Of a stretch of DNA of 64,000 nucleotides, positions 26,387 to 35,403 are shown one piece after another. The notes below the pieces were generated by a model, which saw nothing but the letters and a program-made list of their open reading frames with translations, searched no databases and was not told the DNA's origin. The stretch's first letter is position 1. Each line of letters begins with the position of its first letter. The position numbers and the translations under genes are program-made. Where the stretch lies: positions 930,001 to 994,000 of the forward strand of contig NZ_CP054142.1 in the NCBI RefSeq assembly GCF_017893965.1, written 5' to 3'. This DNA is from Treponema parvum (GTDB lineage Bacteria; Spirochaetota; Spirochaetia; Treponematales; Treponemataceae).

Positions 26387-28554
26387 TGGCAACGACAACT
26401 AAAAAAAACTCAACGAAGAAAAAGGGAAATACTGCCGAAAAGACTAAGGCGACATTGGTGATCGTCGAGTCTCCTGCAAAGGCTCATACCATTGAAAAAT
26501 ACCTTGGCAGCGGATACACGGTAAAGGCTTCTATGGGGCATTTGATAGACCTGCCTAAGTCCCGCATGGCGATCGACATTGAAAATAATTTTCAGCCTGA
26601 GTATATAACCGTTCGCGGCAGGGCAAAATTGCTCAAGGAATTGCAGAAGGATGCAAAAAACTCTACGGAAGTATTGCTCGCAAGCGATAACGACAGGGAG
26701 GGCGAAGCCATAGCATGGCATTTGCACAATGCGCTGAAAGATAAAACCGACGCAAAAATAAACCGCATAGTGTTTAACGAAATAACTCCCCCTGCCATCA
26801 AAGCGGCGGTAAACAATCCCGGCGATATTGAAGAGTCAAAAGTGGACGCGCAGAAGGCGCGCCGCGTGCTCGACCGTCTTGTCGGTTACAATCTCAGTCC
26901 TCTTCTTTGGAAAAAGGTAAAGAACGGCCTTTCTGCCGGACGCGTGCAATCGGTAGCGCTTCGCATAATCTGTGAACGCGAAGACGAAGTGGAAAGCTTT
27001 ATTCCCGAAGAATATTGGTCTTTGGATGCGGTTTTTATAAAGGGTAAGACAAAGTTTTCAGGCCAGCTTGTGTTTTATAAAGACGAAAAGCCCGAACTTA
27101 AAACCGAAAAAGAAGTAAACGACATAATTGAAAAGATCAAAGATTGTGATTGCGTCGTTACAGCCGTAAAGTCGTCGGATAAAAGCCTGCGGCCTCGTCC
27201 GCCTTTTACAACTTCCACATTGCAGCAGACGGCCGCAAACAGACTGGGTTTTACTTCCCGCAAAACCATGCAGATAGCCCAACAGTTATACGAGGGAGTA
27301 AACATAGGCTCCGGCCGCGTAGGACTTATCACCTATATGCGCACCGATTCCGTACGCATTGCACAGACGGCCCTGGACGACGTTCGAAAGTGGATCGATG
27401 AAAATTATCCTGAAAATCTTCCCGAAAACCCAATTCAATATGCCGTAGGCAAGGGATCTCAGGACGCCCACGAAGGCATCAGACCTACATATTCGTCTTA
27501 TACTCCCGATTATGTAAAGGATTATTTATCAAGGGATCAGCTTAGGCTTTACACGATTATTTGGGAGCGCTTTGTTTCAAGTCAGATGACAAACGCAAAA
27601 ACGCGCACGACCAGCCTTGAAATAACGGCGGGAGATGCAGTTTTCAGACTTTCGTCATCGAAGATAATCGAAAAAGGGTTTTACAGCGTAATAAAACTTC
27701 TTTCGTCAAAAGAAGATGTGACGGCAAGTATTCCCGCTTTAAAAGAAGGTGAAAAAGTTTCCGTTAAGTCTTTCGATCCCGAGCAGCATTTTACGCAAGG
27801 CCCTGCGCGCTACACCGACGCGTCGATAGTCAAGACGCTCGAAGAAAAAGGAATAGGACGCCCTTCCACCTACGCTCCGATCATTTCAGTGCTTCTGGAT
27901 CGTTACTACGTTACGCGCAGTAACAAGCAGCTCGTCCCCACTCAGCTCGGACGCATAATAAATAAGATCCTTGTAGAATCGTTCCCCAATGTCATAAGCG
28001 AAGGATTTACCGCCGACGTTGAAAACGATCTTGACAAGGTTGAAAGGCGGGAACTTGTTTGGAACAAGATGGTCGGCGAGTTTTACGCTCCTTTTAAAGT
28101 CCGTGTAGACGACGTGATGAAAACGCAGGAAAGCATGAAGGGAATATTCGACGAACCCACAAATGAAATCTGTGAAAAATGCGGAAAGCCCATGGTCAAA
28201 AAACTTGGCAGATTCGGTTTTTTTATAGCATGTTCGGGCTTTCCGGAATGTCACAACACAAAGGCCGTTCCGCTTGCAAAATGTCCTCTGCCTGGCTGCA
28301 ACGGCGACATAGTAATGAGAAGACCCAAGGGACGGGGAAAAGAATTCTACGGCTGCACAAATTATCCTAAGTGCAATTTTATTTCGCATTTCAAACCGCT
28401 TTCGGGACAGTATTGCCCGAAATGCGGCTGGTTCCTTGTGGAAAAATTTGACAAAAAAAACGGTTCGTACAAAGCGTGCATAAATCCCGATTGCGATTAT
28501 TTGCATTCTGCGGACGATTCTTCCAAATTTTCCGAGGAGGAATCCGCATCATAG
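26386..28554 (+). CDS. topA: DNA topoisomerase I
   Basis: Type IA topoisomerase that relaxes negative supercoils. The N-terminal Lys-rich stretch leads to a Toprim domain (VIVESPAKAHTIEKYLG; later ASDNDREGEAIAWHL), the catalytic Tyr in YMRTDSVRIA (about 317) and three C-terminal four-cysteine zinc fingers beginning at CEKCGKPM, CPLPGCNG and CPKCGWFL. The ATG at 26386 overlaps the dprA stop by one base (TGATG) and has AAGG upstream; longer in-frame starts lie inside dprA. About 722 residues, a normal length. Confidence 0.96.
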   Translation: MATTTKKNSTKKKGNTAEKTKATLVIVESPAKAHTIEKYLGSGYTVKASMGHLIDLPKSRMAIDIENNFQPEYITVRGRAKLLKELQKDAKNSTEVLLASDNDREGEAIAWHLHNALKDKTDAKINRIVFNEITPPAIKAAVNNPGDIEESKVDAQKARRVLDRLVGYNLSPLLWKKVKNGLSAGRVQSVALRIICEREDEVESFIPEEYWSLDAVFIKGKTKFSGQLVFYKDEKPELKTEKEVNDIIEKIKDCDCVVTAVKSSDKSLRPRPPFTTSTLQQTAANRLGFTSRKTMQIAQQLYEGVNIGSGRVGLITYMRTDSVRIAQTALDDVRKWIDENYPENLPENPIQYAVGKGSQDAHEGIRPTYSSYTPDYVKDYLSRDQLRLYTIIWERFVSSQMTNAKTRTTSLEITAGDAVFRLSSSKIIEKGFYSVIKLLSSKEDVTASIPALKEGEKVSVKSFDPEQHFTQGPARYTDASIVKTLEEKGIGRPSTYAPIISVLLDRYYVTRSNKQLVPTQLGRIINKILVESFPNVISEGFTADVENDLDKVERRELVWNKMVGEFYAPFKVRVDDVMKTQESMKGIFDEPTNEICEKCGKPMVKKLGRFGFFIACSGFPECHNTKAVPLAKCPLPGCNGDIVMRRPKGRGKEFYGCTNYPKCNFISHFKPLSGQYCPKCGWFLVEKFDKKNGSYKACINPDCDYLHSADDSSKFSEEESAS

Positions 28555-28628
28555 GCCTTTAATTGCGCACTGCAGCTATGAGGCCGGCGGAACTGCCGCA
28601 ACCTAAGGCAAAGCGCCGCCGATGATGC

Positions 28629-28718
28629 GCCGCAGCTTGCAGCGCCGATCGCGTGCGACTACATGCCGATTTTGCCGCAGCTTGCAATGCGGATCGTGTG
28701 CTCATAGTGTGAGGATCG
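28629..28718 (+). repeat. Imperfect 45-bp direct repeat between topA and the second xer gene
   Basis: Two units start at 28629 and 28674. The first 28 bases of each (beginning GCCGCAGCTTGCA) agree at about 24 positions, then diverge. The 28555-28744 gap is otherwise without a gene or recognisable signal. Confidence 0.5.
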
Positions 28719-28744
28719 CAATTTTACGGCTGTGTTAAAATACA

Positions 28745-29686
28745 ATGAAAAGAAGGGAACAAAAAAACGATATAAGCCTTAAAGAAGCCGTTGAAGAATT
28801 TCTTTTATACGAAGAAACCGTGCGCTGTCTTTCTCAAAATTCCGTTATTTCTTATAAAAACGACTTGAATTTTATGCTGTCGAATTTGGGAGAAGAGAGA
28901 CTTCTTCCTTCCGTAGGCCTTGAAGATCTTCGTTTTTGCGTCGGAAAGATGTCGGAAAATAAAAAGTCTGCGGCTTCGATAAACAGATTTATCGCCGCCG
29001 TAAGATCGATGTTTGCTTATTGCAGAAAATTTCAGTATATTCAAAACAATGTTGCGCTTGAGCTTAGGACGATAAAAATTCCCAAGCGGCTTCCGCGTTT
29101 TATGACTGCCGACGAAATCGACGCTTTGTGCGGTCAGCCCGTAAAAAAAGAGCTTTTATGGGAAACCAGAGACAAAGCGATTTTTGAAATGCTATATTCT
29201 TCAGGGTGCCGTGTGAGCGAGATAGCTTCGTTGAAATTAAAAGATCTTGACGACGAATACGGATCCGCCGTAGTTACGGGCAAAGGGAAAAAGGACAGGC
29301 GAGTGTATTTTGAAGATGACGCCCGGAGAGCCTTGTGCCTGTATCTGGCCGACAGAAAAAAACTTTTTGAAAGGCTCGGCACAAGGGATCTCGTGCCGGA
29401 GGTTTTTGTAAACCAGAGAGGTAAAAAACTTTCGGCAAAAGGAATCGAATGGATAGTGGCCCGCTATTCCGGAGTGGAAGGAGTAAATCACTCGGTTTCG
29501 CCGCATGCTTTCAGGCACACCTTTGCTACTCAGATGCTTGCCAACGGAGCGGACGTGCGGATGGTTCAGGAACTTTTAGGGCATTCGAATATTTCTACGA
29601 CGCAGCGTTACACTCATATCACTACCGAACGATTGATAGAAATTTATAACCGTGCGCATCCGCATGGAGGAAAAAAAGATGAATGA
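28745..29686 (+). CDS. Tyrosine recombinase XerC/XerD family, second copy
   Basis: A 313-residue recombinase with the same plan as the first copy. Catalytic residues are R ([12 protein letters not shown]), K ([11 protein letters not shown]), HxxR ([13 protein letters not shown]), H ([11 protein letters not shown]) and Tyr ([10 protein letters not shown]). It is distinct enough from the first copy to be a functional paralogue rather than a recent duplicate. It overlaps hslV by eight bases, the XerC-HslV-HslU (CodV-CodW-CodX) order known from Gram-positives and other bacteria. Confidence 0.93.
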   Translation: MKRREQKNDISLKEAVEEFLLYEETVRCLSQNSVISYKNDLNFMLSNLGEERLLPSVGLEDLRFCVGKMSENKKSAASINRFIAAVRSMFAYCRKFQYIQNNVALELRTIKIPKRLPRFMTADEIDALCGQPVKKELLWETRDKAIFEMLYSSGCRVSEIASLKLKDLDDEYGSAVVTGKGKKDRRVYFEDDARRALCLYLADRKKLFERLGTRDLVPEVFVNQRGKKLSAKGIEWIVARYSGVEGVNHSVSPHAFRHTFATQMLANGADVRMVQELLGHSNISTTQRYTHITTERLIEIYNRAHPHGGKKDE

Positions 29687-30224
29687 ACAATTTGAAAAAA
29701 TCAGAAGCACAACCGTGATCGCAGTAAAAAAAGACTCGAAAGTCGCGATGGCCGGCGACGGACAGGTTACGATGGGTAACACCGTGATGAAAGGCAACGC
29801 GAGAAAGGTGCGCCGCATATACGACGGCAAAGTATTAACGGGTTTTGCAGGCGCGACGGCCGACGCCTTTACCTTATTTGATAAATTCGAAGCTAAACTT
29901 AAGGAATATAACGGCGATCTCACTCGTTCCGCTGTGGAACTGGCCAAGATGTGGAGAACGGATCGTTCTTTGAGTAAATTGGATGCGCTCCTTTTGGTAG
30001 CCGACGTCGAAAAGATTCTTTTGATTTCAGGCAGCGGCGACGTCATTGAGCCTGAAACCGATATCCTTGCCATAGGTTCCGGCGGAAACTATGCCTATGC
30101 CGCAGCTCTTGCGTATATGGAATGTTCGAAATATTCCGCGCGTGAAATTGCCAAAAAAAGCCTGGAGATAGCAGGCAATATCTGCATTTATACAAACAAT
30201 AACGTCATCGTAGAGGAACTGTAA
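29679..30224 (+). CDS. hslV: ATP-dependent protease peptidase subunit HslV
   Basis: Proteasome-like N-terminal-threonine peptidase that forms the core of HslUV. I start it at the ATG at 29679, eight bases after GGAGG, giving a nine-residue propeptide and then the STTVIAVKK region with the catalytic Thr exposed after processing. The body is typical: [48 protein letters not shown] and AIGSGGNYA. It ends one base into hslU (TAATG). Confidence 0.96.
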   Translation: MNEQFEKIRSTTVIAVKKDSKVAMAGDGQVTMGNTVMKGNARKVRRIYDGKVLTGFAGATADAFTLFDKFEAKLKEYNGDLTRSAVELAKMWRTDRSLSKLDALLLVADVEKILLISGSGDVIEPETDILAIGSGGNYAYAAALAYMECSKYSAREIAKKSLEIAGNICIYTNNNVIVEEL

Positions 30225-31594
30225 TGGAAGATCTTACCCCGCGACAGATTGTCGAAAAACTTGATATGTATGTCATCGGACAGCACAAAGCCAAGCGTGC
30301 CGTCGCAATAGCGCTTAGAAACCGCGCGCGCCGCCTTAAACTGCCTGAAGACATCCGTGACGAAATCGCTCCCAAAAATATTCTTATGATCGGGCCTACG
30401 GGCGTGGGCAAAACCGAGATAGCCCGTAGGCTTGCGAAACTTTGCAACGCGCCGTTTTTAAAAGTCGAAGCGACAAAATATACCGAAGTGGGCTACGTAG
30501 GGCGCGACGTTGAGTCCATGATCCGCGACCTTATGGCCGTAGGTTATAACGACGTGAAGGCCGAAATGCAGGAGAAAATGCGCGAGCAAAGCGGCGAAAA
30601 AGTTGAAGAGCGGCTTTTGGATCTTCTTCTTCCGGGGAGCGGAGAAAAAGAAAGCAAAAACGAACTGATCGCCTTGCCGCCGGGAAATTCTCAAACCGCT
30701 TCGGAAAACGCCGTATCTACGCGGGAAAAATTCAGACAGATGCTGCGCGATGGAAAACTCGAAGATCGGGAAGTGGAACTTTCCATAGACCGCCGGCCGC
30801 AACTGCCCAATATGGAAATAATCGCCGGCGGAAATATGGACGATCTTGAAAGCGGAATAAGAAATTTGACTTCGTTCATCGTAGGCGGAAAATCTCACCG
30901 CAGGACGGTAACGGTAAAAGAAGCCAGACGCCTTTTAACGGAAGAAGTTTTGGACGGTATGGTAGATCACGACAAGGTTGCCGAAGTTGCCAGGCAGCGC
31001 GTGGAACAATCGGGAATAATTTTTATCGATGAAATAGATAAGATCGCCGTAAAAGGCGAGCGCAGCGGACAGGACGTTTCCAGGGAAGGCGTGCAGAGAG
31101 ACATATTGCCGATCGTAGAAGGATCTAATGTAAATACGAAATATGGAATAGTCGATACTACGCACATCCTTTTTATCGCAGCCGGAGCGTTCAGCATCGC
31201 CGCTCCGAGCGACCTTATCCCGGAGCTGCAGGGACGCTTTCCGTTGCGGGTGGAACTCGATTCGCTTCATAAAAACGATTTTCGCCGTATTTTGACGGAG
31301 CCCAAAAACGCCCTTACGTACCAATACACCGCATTGCTGTCTACGGAAGGCGTTACGGTAAAATTCTCGGACGACGCAATAGAACGTATGAGCGCCCTGG
31401 GTGAAGAAGTAAATGCCGTGAGTGAAAACATAGGCGCCCGCCGCTTGCATACCATTATGGAAAAAGTTCTTGATGAAATTTCTTTTTCTGCAGACGAGCA
31501 TAAGGGAGAAACCATCGTGATAGATTCCGCCTACGTGGACGAGCGGCTAAAAGATGTTGCACAAAACCAGGATCTGTCGCGTTACATTCTTTAA
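30224..31594 (+). CDS. hslU: ATP-dependent protease ATPase subunit HslU
   Basis: AAA+ unfoldase that feeds HslV. Walker A is GPTGVGKTEIARR (about 56-66), the pore motif EVGYVGRD follows, Walker B is IIFIDEIDKIA (about 265-275), and the arginine-finger region lies around LQGRFPLRVEL. The intermediate domain (about 110-240) is shorter and more variable than the core, as usual. It ends in the conserved SRYIL tail, which docks into HslV. About 456 residues. Confidence 0.97.
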   Translation: MEDLTPRQIVEKLDMYVIGQHKAKRAVAIALRNRARRLKLPEDIRDEIAPKNILMIGPTGVGKTEIARRLAKLCNAPFLKVEATKYTEVGYVGRDVESMIRDLMAVGYNDVKAEMQEKMREQSGEKVEERLLDLLLPGSGEKESKNELIALPPGNSQTASENAVSTREKFRQMLRDGKLEDREVELSIDRRPQLPNMEIIAGGNMDDLESGIRNLTSFIVGGKSHRRTVTVKEARRLLTEEVLDGMVDHDKVAEVARQRVEQSGIIFIDEIDKIAVKGERSGQDVSREGVQRDILPIVEGSNVNTKYGIVDTTHILFIAAGAFSIAAPSDLIPELQGRFPLRVELDSLHKNDFRRILTEPKNALTYQYTALLSTEGVTVKFSDDAIERMSALGEEVNAVSENIGARRLHTIMEKVLDEISFSADEHKGETIVIDSAYVDERLKDVAQNQDLSRYIL

Positions 31595-31639
31595 AAATAA
31601 TGTCTAAACAAGGCCCCTGTTTTTTCCGAAAATAAGGAT

Positions 31640-32056
31640 ATGAACACATTTACAAAGTCTGTTGAGCTTTTACACCGCGCGCTTGACGTAAATTCCTTGC
31701 GTTATCAGGTAAGCGCAAACAACATGGCTAATGCGGAAGTTCCTAAATTTAAACGCTCGGTTGTAAATTTTGAAAGCGAACTTAAACGCGCGTTCGATTC
31801 CGAAAAAGAAGCGGAAAGAGCGTTTAATCTTACGCGCACGAATCCGAGGCACATTAAACTGAATAACGTGCAGGATTGGCGATCCGTAGAACCTAGGCGC
31901 GTTCTGGACTATACAACGTCTGCGAAGGCGAACGGTAACAATGTGGATGCCGAAGCGGAAGCCATGAACATTCTTAAGATCCAGCTTCAATATCAGCTCC
32001 TTACCCAGCTTGGAAATTTTGAATTTTCACAGGTAAAAACAGCCTTAAGGCGTTAA
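31640..32056 (+). CDS. flgB: Flagellar basal-body rod protein FlgB
   Basis: Proximal rod protein of the periplasmic flagellum. A 138-residue protein with the rod/hook-family N-terminus SLRYQVSANNMANAEVPKFKR and a C-terminal MNILKIQLQYQLLTQL helix that packs in the rod. AAGGAT lies just ahead of the ATG. It begins the flgB-flgC-fliE set 45 bases after hslU; no promoter is obvious in that gap, so it may be read from upstream. A six-base-pair hairpin (32079-32095) lies between it and flgC. Confidence 0.94.
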   Translation: MNTFTKSVELLHRALDVNSLRYQVSANNMANAEVPKFKRSVVNFESELKRAFDSEKEAERAFNLTRTNPRHIKLNNVQDWRSVEPRRVLDYTTSAKANGNNVDAEAEAMNILKIQLQYQLLTQLGNFEFSQVKTALRR

Positions 32057-32128
32057 AGATTTGACTGCACGCATATCGGCGCATGCCTAATGCGCAGCAT
32101 ATAAAGAATTTTACGGAGGTAACGAACG

Positions 32129-32590
32129 ATGGGAATTTTTTCAAGCATAAACATCGCCGCTACGGGACTTAGCGCCGAACGGCTCAGAACGGATGTAATT
32201 TCCAACAATATCGCAAACGCTTCCACTACGCGCACGCAGGAAGGCGGAGTTTTTAAACGTTCCAGGGTAATATTCGAACCTGTCGCCGCTTCAAACCCGC
32301 AGTGGCGCACGCCCTTTGTGCCGGAAGACTTGGATAACGGCCCCGGAAAAGGCGTAAAGGTTCTTGAAATAGTAAAAGATACTTCGGAAGGGCGGATGGT
32401 CTACGATCCTTCTCACCCCGACGCAATAAAATCAGGACCTAACAAAGGCTATGTGGAATATCCGAACGTCAATATAGTCAATGAAATGGTAGATCTTATT
32501 TCTTCTTCCCGCGCTTATGAAGCGAATACAGCCGTAATACAGGGTGCGAAGGAAATGTTCAACGCCGCGCTTGAGATAGGTCGGGCGTAA
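32129..32590 (+). CDS. flgC: Flagellar basal-body rod protein FlgC
   Basis: Proximal rod protein, 153 residues. The N-terminal SSINIAATGLSAERLRTDVISNNIANAST and C-terminal VNIVNEMVDLISSSRAYEANTAVIQGAKEM match FlgC closely, including the NPDGYV-like loop here reading NKGYVEYPNVNIV. A strong GGAGG lies upstream of the ATG. Confidence 0.96.
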   Translation: MGIFSSINIAATGLSAERLRTDVISNNIANASTTRTQEGGVFKRSRVIFEPVAASNPQWRTPFVPEDLDNGPGKGVKVLEIVKDTSEGRMVYDPSHPDAIKSGPNKGYVEYPNVNIVNEMVDLISSSRAYEANTAVIQGAKEMFNAALEIGRA

Positions 32591-32644
32591 GCTGTTTTCC
32601 GACTAGGCACAGGCTGGTAAAATATTTTTGAACGGGGTATACTT

Positions 32645-33073
32645 ATGGACATGAAAATTCCCGAATTCGGTTCTTTGCAAATGACGCGAACGGATCCCGC
32701 TCACATGGGAAAGGCTCCTTTGTCCTCGCCGCAGGATATTTCTTTCAGTAAAATTCTGTCGTCCGGAGCGCAGGATAACAAAACCTCCGGCATACAGTCG
32801 ACAGGCCAAGCGAACGCCCTTGCCGATAAGGATCCAAGAGCCGGAATTTCAACTCCCTCCGTTGCAGATCGCGTGCTCGGCGCCGTTTCCCAAATGAACC
32901 GTCAGCAACTTGATGTCGCTTCCATCGAACAAAAGCTTATTACCGATCCTGATTCAGTAGATATCCATGACGTAACGCTGGCCATGTCCAAGGCTCAGAT
33001 GTCGCTTTCGATCGCGCAGACCGTCATCGACAGAATGATTACCGGATGGAATGAGCTTACGACAATGCGCTGA
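32645..33073 (+). CDS. fliE: Flagellar hook-basal body complex protein FliE
   Basis: The MS-ring to rod junction protein. The C-terminal 75 residues carry the family pattern VDIHDVTLAMSKAQMSLSIAQTVIDRMITGWNELTTMR. The N-terminal 65 residues are a Ser/Lys-rich extension longer than in E. coli, common in spirochaetes. In treponemes fliF normally follows directly; here about 6 kb of foreign-looking DNA on the other strand separates fliE from fliF. Confidence 0.93.
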   Translation: MDMKIPEFGSLQMTRTDPAHMGKAPLSSPQDISFSKILSSGAQDNKTSGIQSTGQANALADKDPRAGISTPSVADRVLGAVSQMNRQQLDVASIEQKLITDPDSVDIHDVTLAMSKAQMSLSIAQTVIDRMITGWNELTTMR

Positions 33074-33140
33074 GCATGATCGAAAGTCCTGCGTGAATGC
33101 ATGAGCGGAGGTAGCTGATTGACTATCCGCGCCAAAAGCA

Positions 33141-33174
33141 AAAGGCCGGGGTTTCTTATGAAACTCTGGCCTTT
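33141..33174 (-). terminator. Hairpin terminator at the left edge of the inserted block
   Basis: A 15-bp stem with two G-T pairs, outer arms AAAGGCC and GGCCTTT, and a TTAT loop. Its minus-strand side runs into T-rich sequence, so it would end the tctA transcript 30 bases beyond the tctA stop. The plus-strand side also begins with TTTATT, so it could stop flgB-flgC-fliE transcription as well. Confidence 0.75.
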
Positions 33175-33203
33175 ATTCGTATGGAGTCGATTCCTCAATG
33201 CTT

Positions 33204-34739
33204 TCAGTTCTTGGAATCCGTTTCGGGTTTTCCTTGTCTCTCCCGGGACTGGTGAAGCTTCTTCTCCTTACGCCTACCTGCGATGATGGGATATGCTATC
33301 GCAGCTATGGAGACCACGAACAGGATGACCGTCAGAGGTCTCTGTATGAATCCAATGGGACCGGTGACCATCAAGGTCTGGACGTAGTTCGTCTCGATGA
33401 GCTTCCCAAGTACAATTCCAAGCACAAGAGGGGAGGCCGGGTAATCGAACTTCTTCATCATCCAGCCTATGAGTCCGAATGCAAGACAAGTCCCTACGTC
33501 AAACATTGATTTCTTGATTGAATAGCTTCCAAGGATTGCAAAGGCGAAGATCAGAGGATATAGGATGGTCTTCTTGATGTATCCGACTCTTACCCAGAGC
33601 TTTGCCCCATAGGTTCCTACGAAGATCATCAGGGCGTTTGCGATGAACATAGAGGCAAAGAGGCCATAGACCAGCGCCGGCTCGTCCGTGAACAGCTTCG
33701 GTCCGGGATTCAGGTTGTGGATCATCAGTGCGGAGAGCAGAACCGCTGCGGTTGAAGATCCTGGGATGCCTAAGGTCAACAGTGGAACCATTGCACCGCC
33801 TACGGATCCGGAGTTTGACGCCTCTGCAGCTGCAACACCTTCTGGAGCGCCCTTTCCGAACTCCTCAGGATGCTTGCCCATACGCTTTTCAACGTCATAT
33901 GCAAGGAATGAGGCAATAGTTCCGCCCGCGCCTGGGAATATCCCGATTATACAGCCAATGAGACCGGAGCGTAGGATGGAGAACTTCAGTTTCCAGTAGT
34001 ATCTGAGCTTTGGAAGCTTGTAGTCAACCTTCTCCTGGGTAGATTTCTGACCTGCCTTGTAGTGCTCAAGGTTGTTGAGAACCTCTCCAAGGGCAAAAAG
34101 ACCGATCAGTACAGGAACCATCTCAAAGCCGTCGAACAGCTTCGTTACACCAAAGGTGAAACGCTTGATTCCAAAGGTCGGGTCAAGGCCCATGGTATTG
34201 AGCAGAAGACCGAAAACACATGTCACAAGAGCCTTTTCCCAGTGCTTTCCTCCAAGGGTGGCTACTGTGGTCAGACCCATTATGCAGAGCGCGAAGTACT
34301 CGGAGGGCCAGAATTTTAGGGCCACCTGTGATAAGGGAACGCTGAAGAAGATCAGAATCAATGCCCCGATCAGACCTCCGATTACTGAAGACCACAGAGA
34401 GATCCCCATTGCTTCTCCAGCTTTGCCGTTCTTGAGCATTGGATAGCCGTCAAAGGCTGTGACGGTTGCGGACGGCGTTCCGGGTGTGTTGATTGCCACC
34501 GCTGTGATGGAGCCGCCATAGTTTGCGCCGATGTAAATCCCCATCAGCATGACCATTGCGGTTATCGGTGAAAGGGAGTAGGTGATAGGCAGAAGAAGAG
34601 CAACCGCCATTGACGGTGAGATCCCCGGTATTGCCCCTCCCAGGATCCCTACAATCACTCCAAGCAGAATGAACAGGACAGACTGTATGTTGGCGATGGT
34701 TCCGAAGCCCATTGCAAGATTTCCAAAAATGTTACCCAT
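33204..34739 (-). CDS. tctA: Tripartite tricarboxylate transporter, large membrane subunit TctA
   Basis: The main permease of a TTT-family secondary transporter that takes up carboxylates with the help of a periplasmic receptor. About 511 residues with around a dozen membrane segments. Family motifs are GILGGAIPGISPSMAVALLLP, AVAINTPGTPSATVTAFDG, GIFPGAGGTIASFLAYDVEKR and TLGIPGSSTAAVLLSALMIH. The ATG at 34739 has AAGGAGG six bases ahead; a longer frame to 34850 overlaps tctB and is rejected. GAG, AAG and CTC/CTG codons are more frequent than in the flagellar genes around it. Confidence 0.94.
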   Translation of the reverse strand: MGNIFGNLAMGFGTIANIQSVLFILLGVIVGILGGAIPGISPSMAVALLLPITYSLSPITAMVMLMGIYIGANYGGSITAVAINTPGTPSATVTAFDGYPMLKNGKAGEAMGISLWSSVIGGLIGALILIFFSVPLSQVALKFWPSEYFALCIMGLTTVATLGGKHWEKALVTCVFGLLLNTMGLDPTFGIKRFTFGVTKLFDGFEMVPVLIGLFALGEVLNNLEHYKAGQKSTQEKVDYKLPKLRYYWKLKFSILRSGLIGCIIGIFPGAGGTIASFLAYDVEKRMGKHPEEFGKGAPEGVAAAEASNSGSVGGAMVPLLTLGIPGSSTAAVLLSALMIHNLNPGPKLFTDEPALVYGLFASMFIANALMIFVGTYGAKLWVRVGYIKKTILYPLIFAFAILGSYSIKKSMFDVGTCLAFGLIGWMMKKFDYPASPLVLGIVLGKLIETNYVQTLMVTGPIGFIQRPLTVILFVVSIAAIAYPIIAGRRKEKKLHQSRERQGKPETDSKN

Positions 34740-34749
34740 GTGGACCTCC

Positions 34750-35328
34750 TTACCTGACCAACCCGTTGAACAGGCTTCCAAAAGGGAGCTTGATGTACAG
34801 CAGCTTGTAGAAAACAAAATATGTGAACAGGCACCAGATGATCGGGACAAGAATCAGCTGGAACTTGTTCCTCTCTCCCATTGCAACCATCACAACGAAT
34901 ATGAAGATTGCGCTTGAGATGTAATAGCCGATGTAATTGAACAGGAGCACACTGAAGATGGATCCCAATCCCACAAGGAGGGAGAAGACCCACTTGTTGA
35001 ATTTCTCATCCTTCTTTGCCTCCTGTTTTATGATCGCAAAGAATGCTCCGATTGAGCAGAGAAGCATGAACAGTGCCCAGAGCCTAGGCATTGTTCTTGG
35101 TGTCACTCCGGCCTCTGCCGCGAGCTTGCTGATTCTCAGGTTGAAGGTGAGAAGATAGAACAGCAGCGTGACAAGATCCATACCGCAGAGCACAAGCAAC
35201 TGGCACTTTACGTTCTTGGTCATCTTGATGCCGTTGAAGAGAAAGTACAGACCGACCATGATTGCAGCGAAGGCTGCCAAGATCCACCAATAGCTAAGGC
35301 CGGTCAGCCATTTTGAAAAGCTTTCCAT
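34750..35328 (-). CDS. tctB: Tripartite tricarboxylate transporter, small membrane subunit TctB
   Basis: A 192-residue membrane protein with four to five hydrophobic segments, the size and topology of TctB. Sequence conservation in this family is poor, so the call rests mainly on its place between tctC and tctA, plus the helix arrangement. AAGGA precedes the ATG. A hairpin separates it from the upstream receptor gene. It ends ten bases before tctA. Confidence 0.86.
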   Translation of the reverse strand: MESFSKWLTGLSYWWILAAFAAIMVGLYFLFNGIKMTKNVKCQLLVLCGMDLVTLLFYLLTFNLRISKLAAEAGVTPRTMPRLWALFMLLCSIGAFFAIIKQEAKKDEKFNKWVFSLLVGLGSIFSVLLFNYIGYYISSAIFIFVVMVAMGERNKFQLILVPIIWCLFTYFVFYKLLYIKLPFGSLFNGLVR

Positions 35329-35346
35329 AGATTTTCCTTGTAAAAG

Positions 35347-35375
35347 ACCCGAAGGAGGACAAGCCTCCTTCGGGT
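35347..35375 (-). terminator. Hairpin between receptor gene tctC and tctB (attenuator)
   Basis: A perfect 12-bp stem (arms ACCCGAAGGAGG and CCTCCTTCGGGT) with a five-base loop, followed on the minus strand by CTTTTA. It sits between the tctC stop and tctB start, as expected for a structure that stabilises the receptor message and lowers expression of the membrane subunits. Confidence 0.75.
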
Positions 35376-35403
35376 GAAAGTAGAATTCGGTTTCAGGACA
35401 GGA

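Noticed and set aside
28621-28740. CRISPR-like repeat
   Set aside because: Only two imperfect units with no spacer structure and no cas genes.
28736-28741. Extended -10 (TG-N-TAAAAT) just before the second Xer gene
   Set aside because: Only three bases separate it from the ATG, so +1 would fall inside the gene; no -35 is visible.
33074-33140. Target-site duplication or att site at the edges of the tct block
   Set aside because: I compared the sequence near 33.1 kb with that near 39.2-39.3 kb by eye and found no convincing direct repeat, and there is no tRNA or integrase at either edge.
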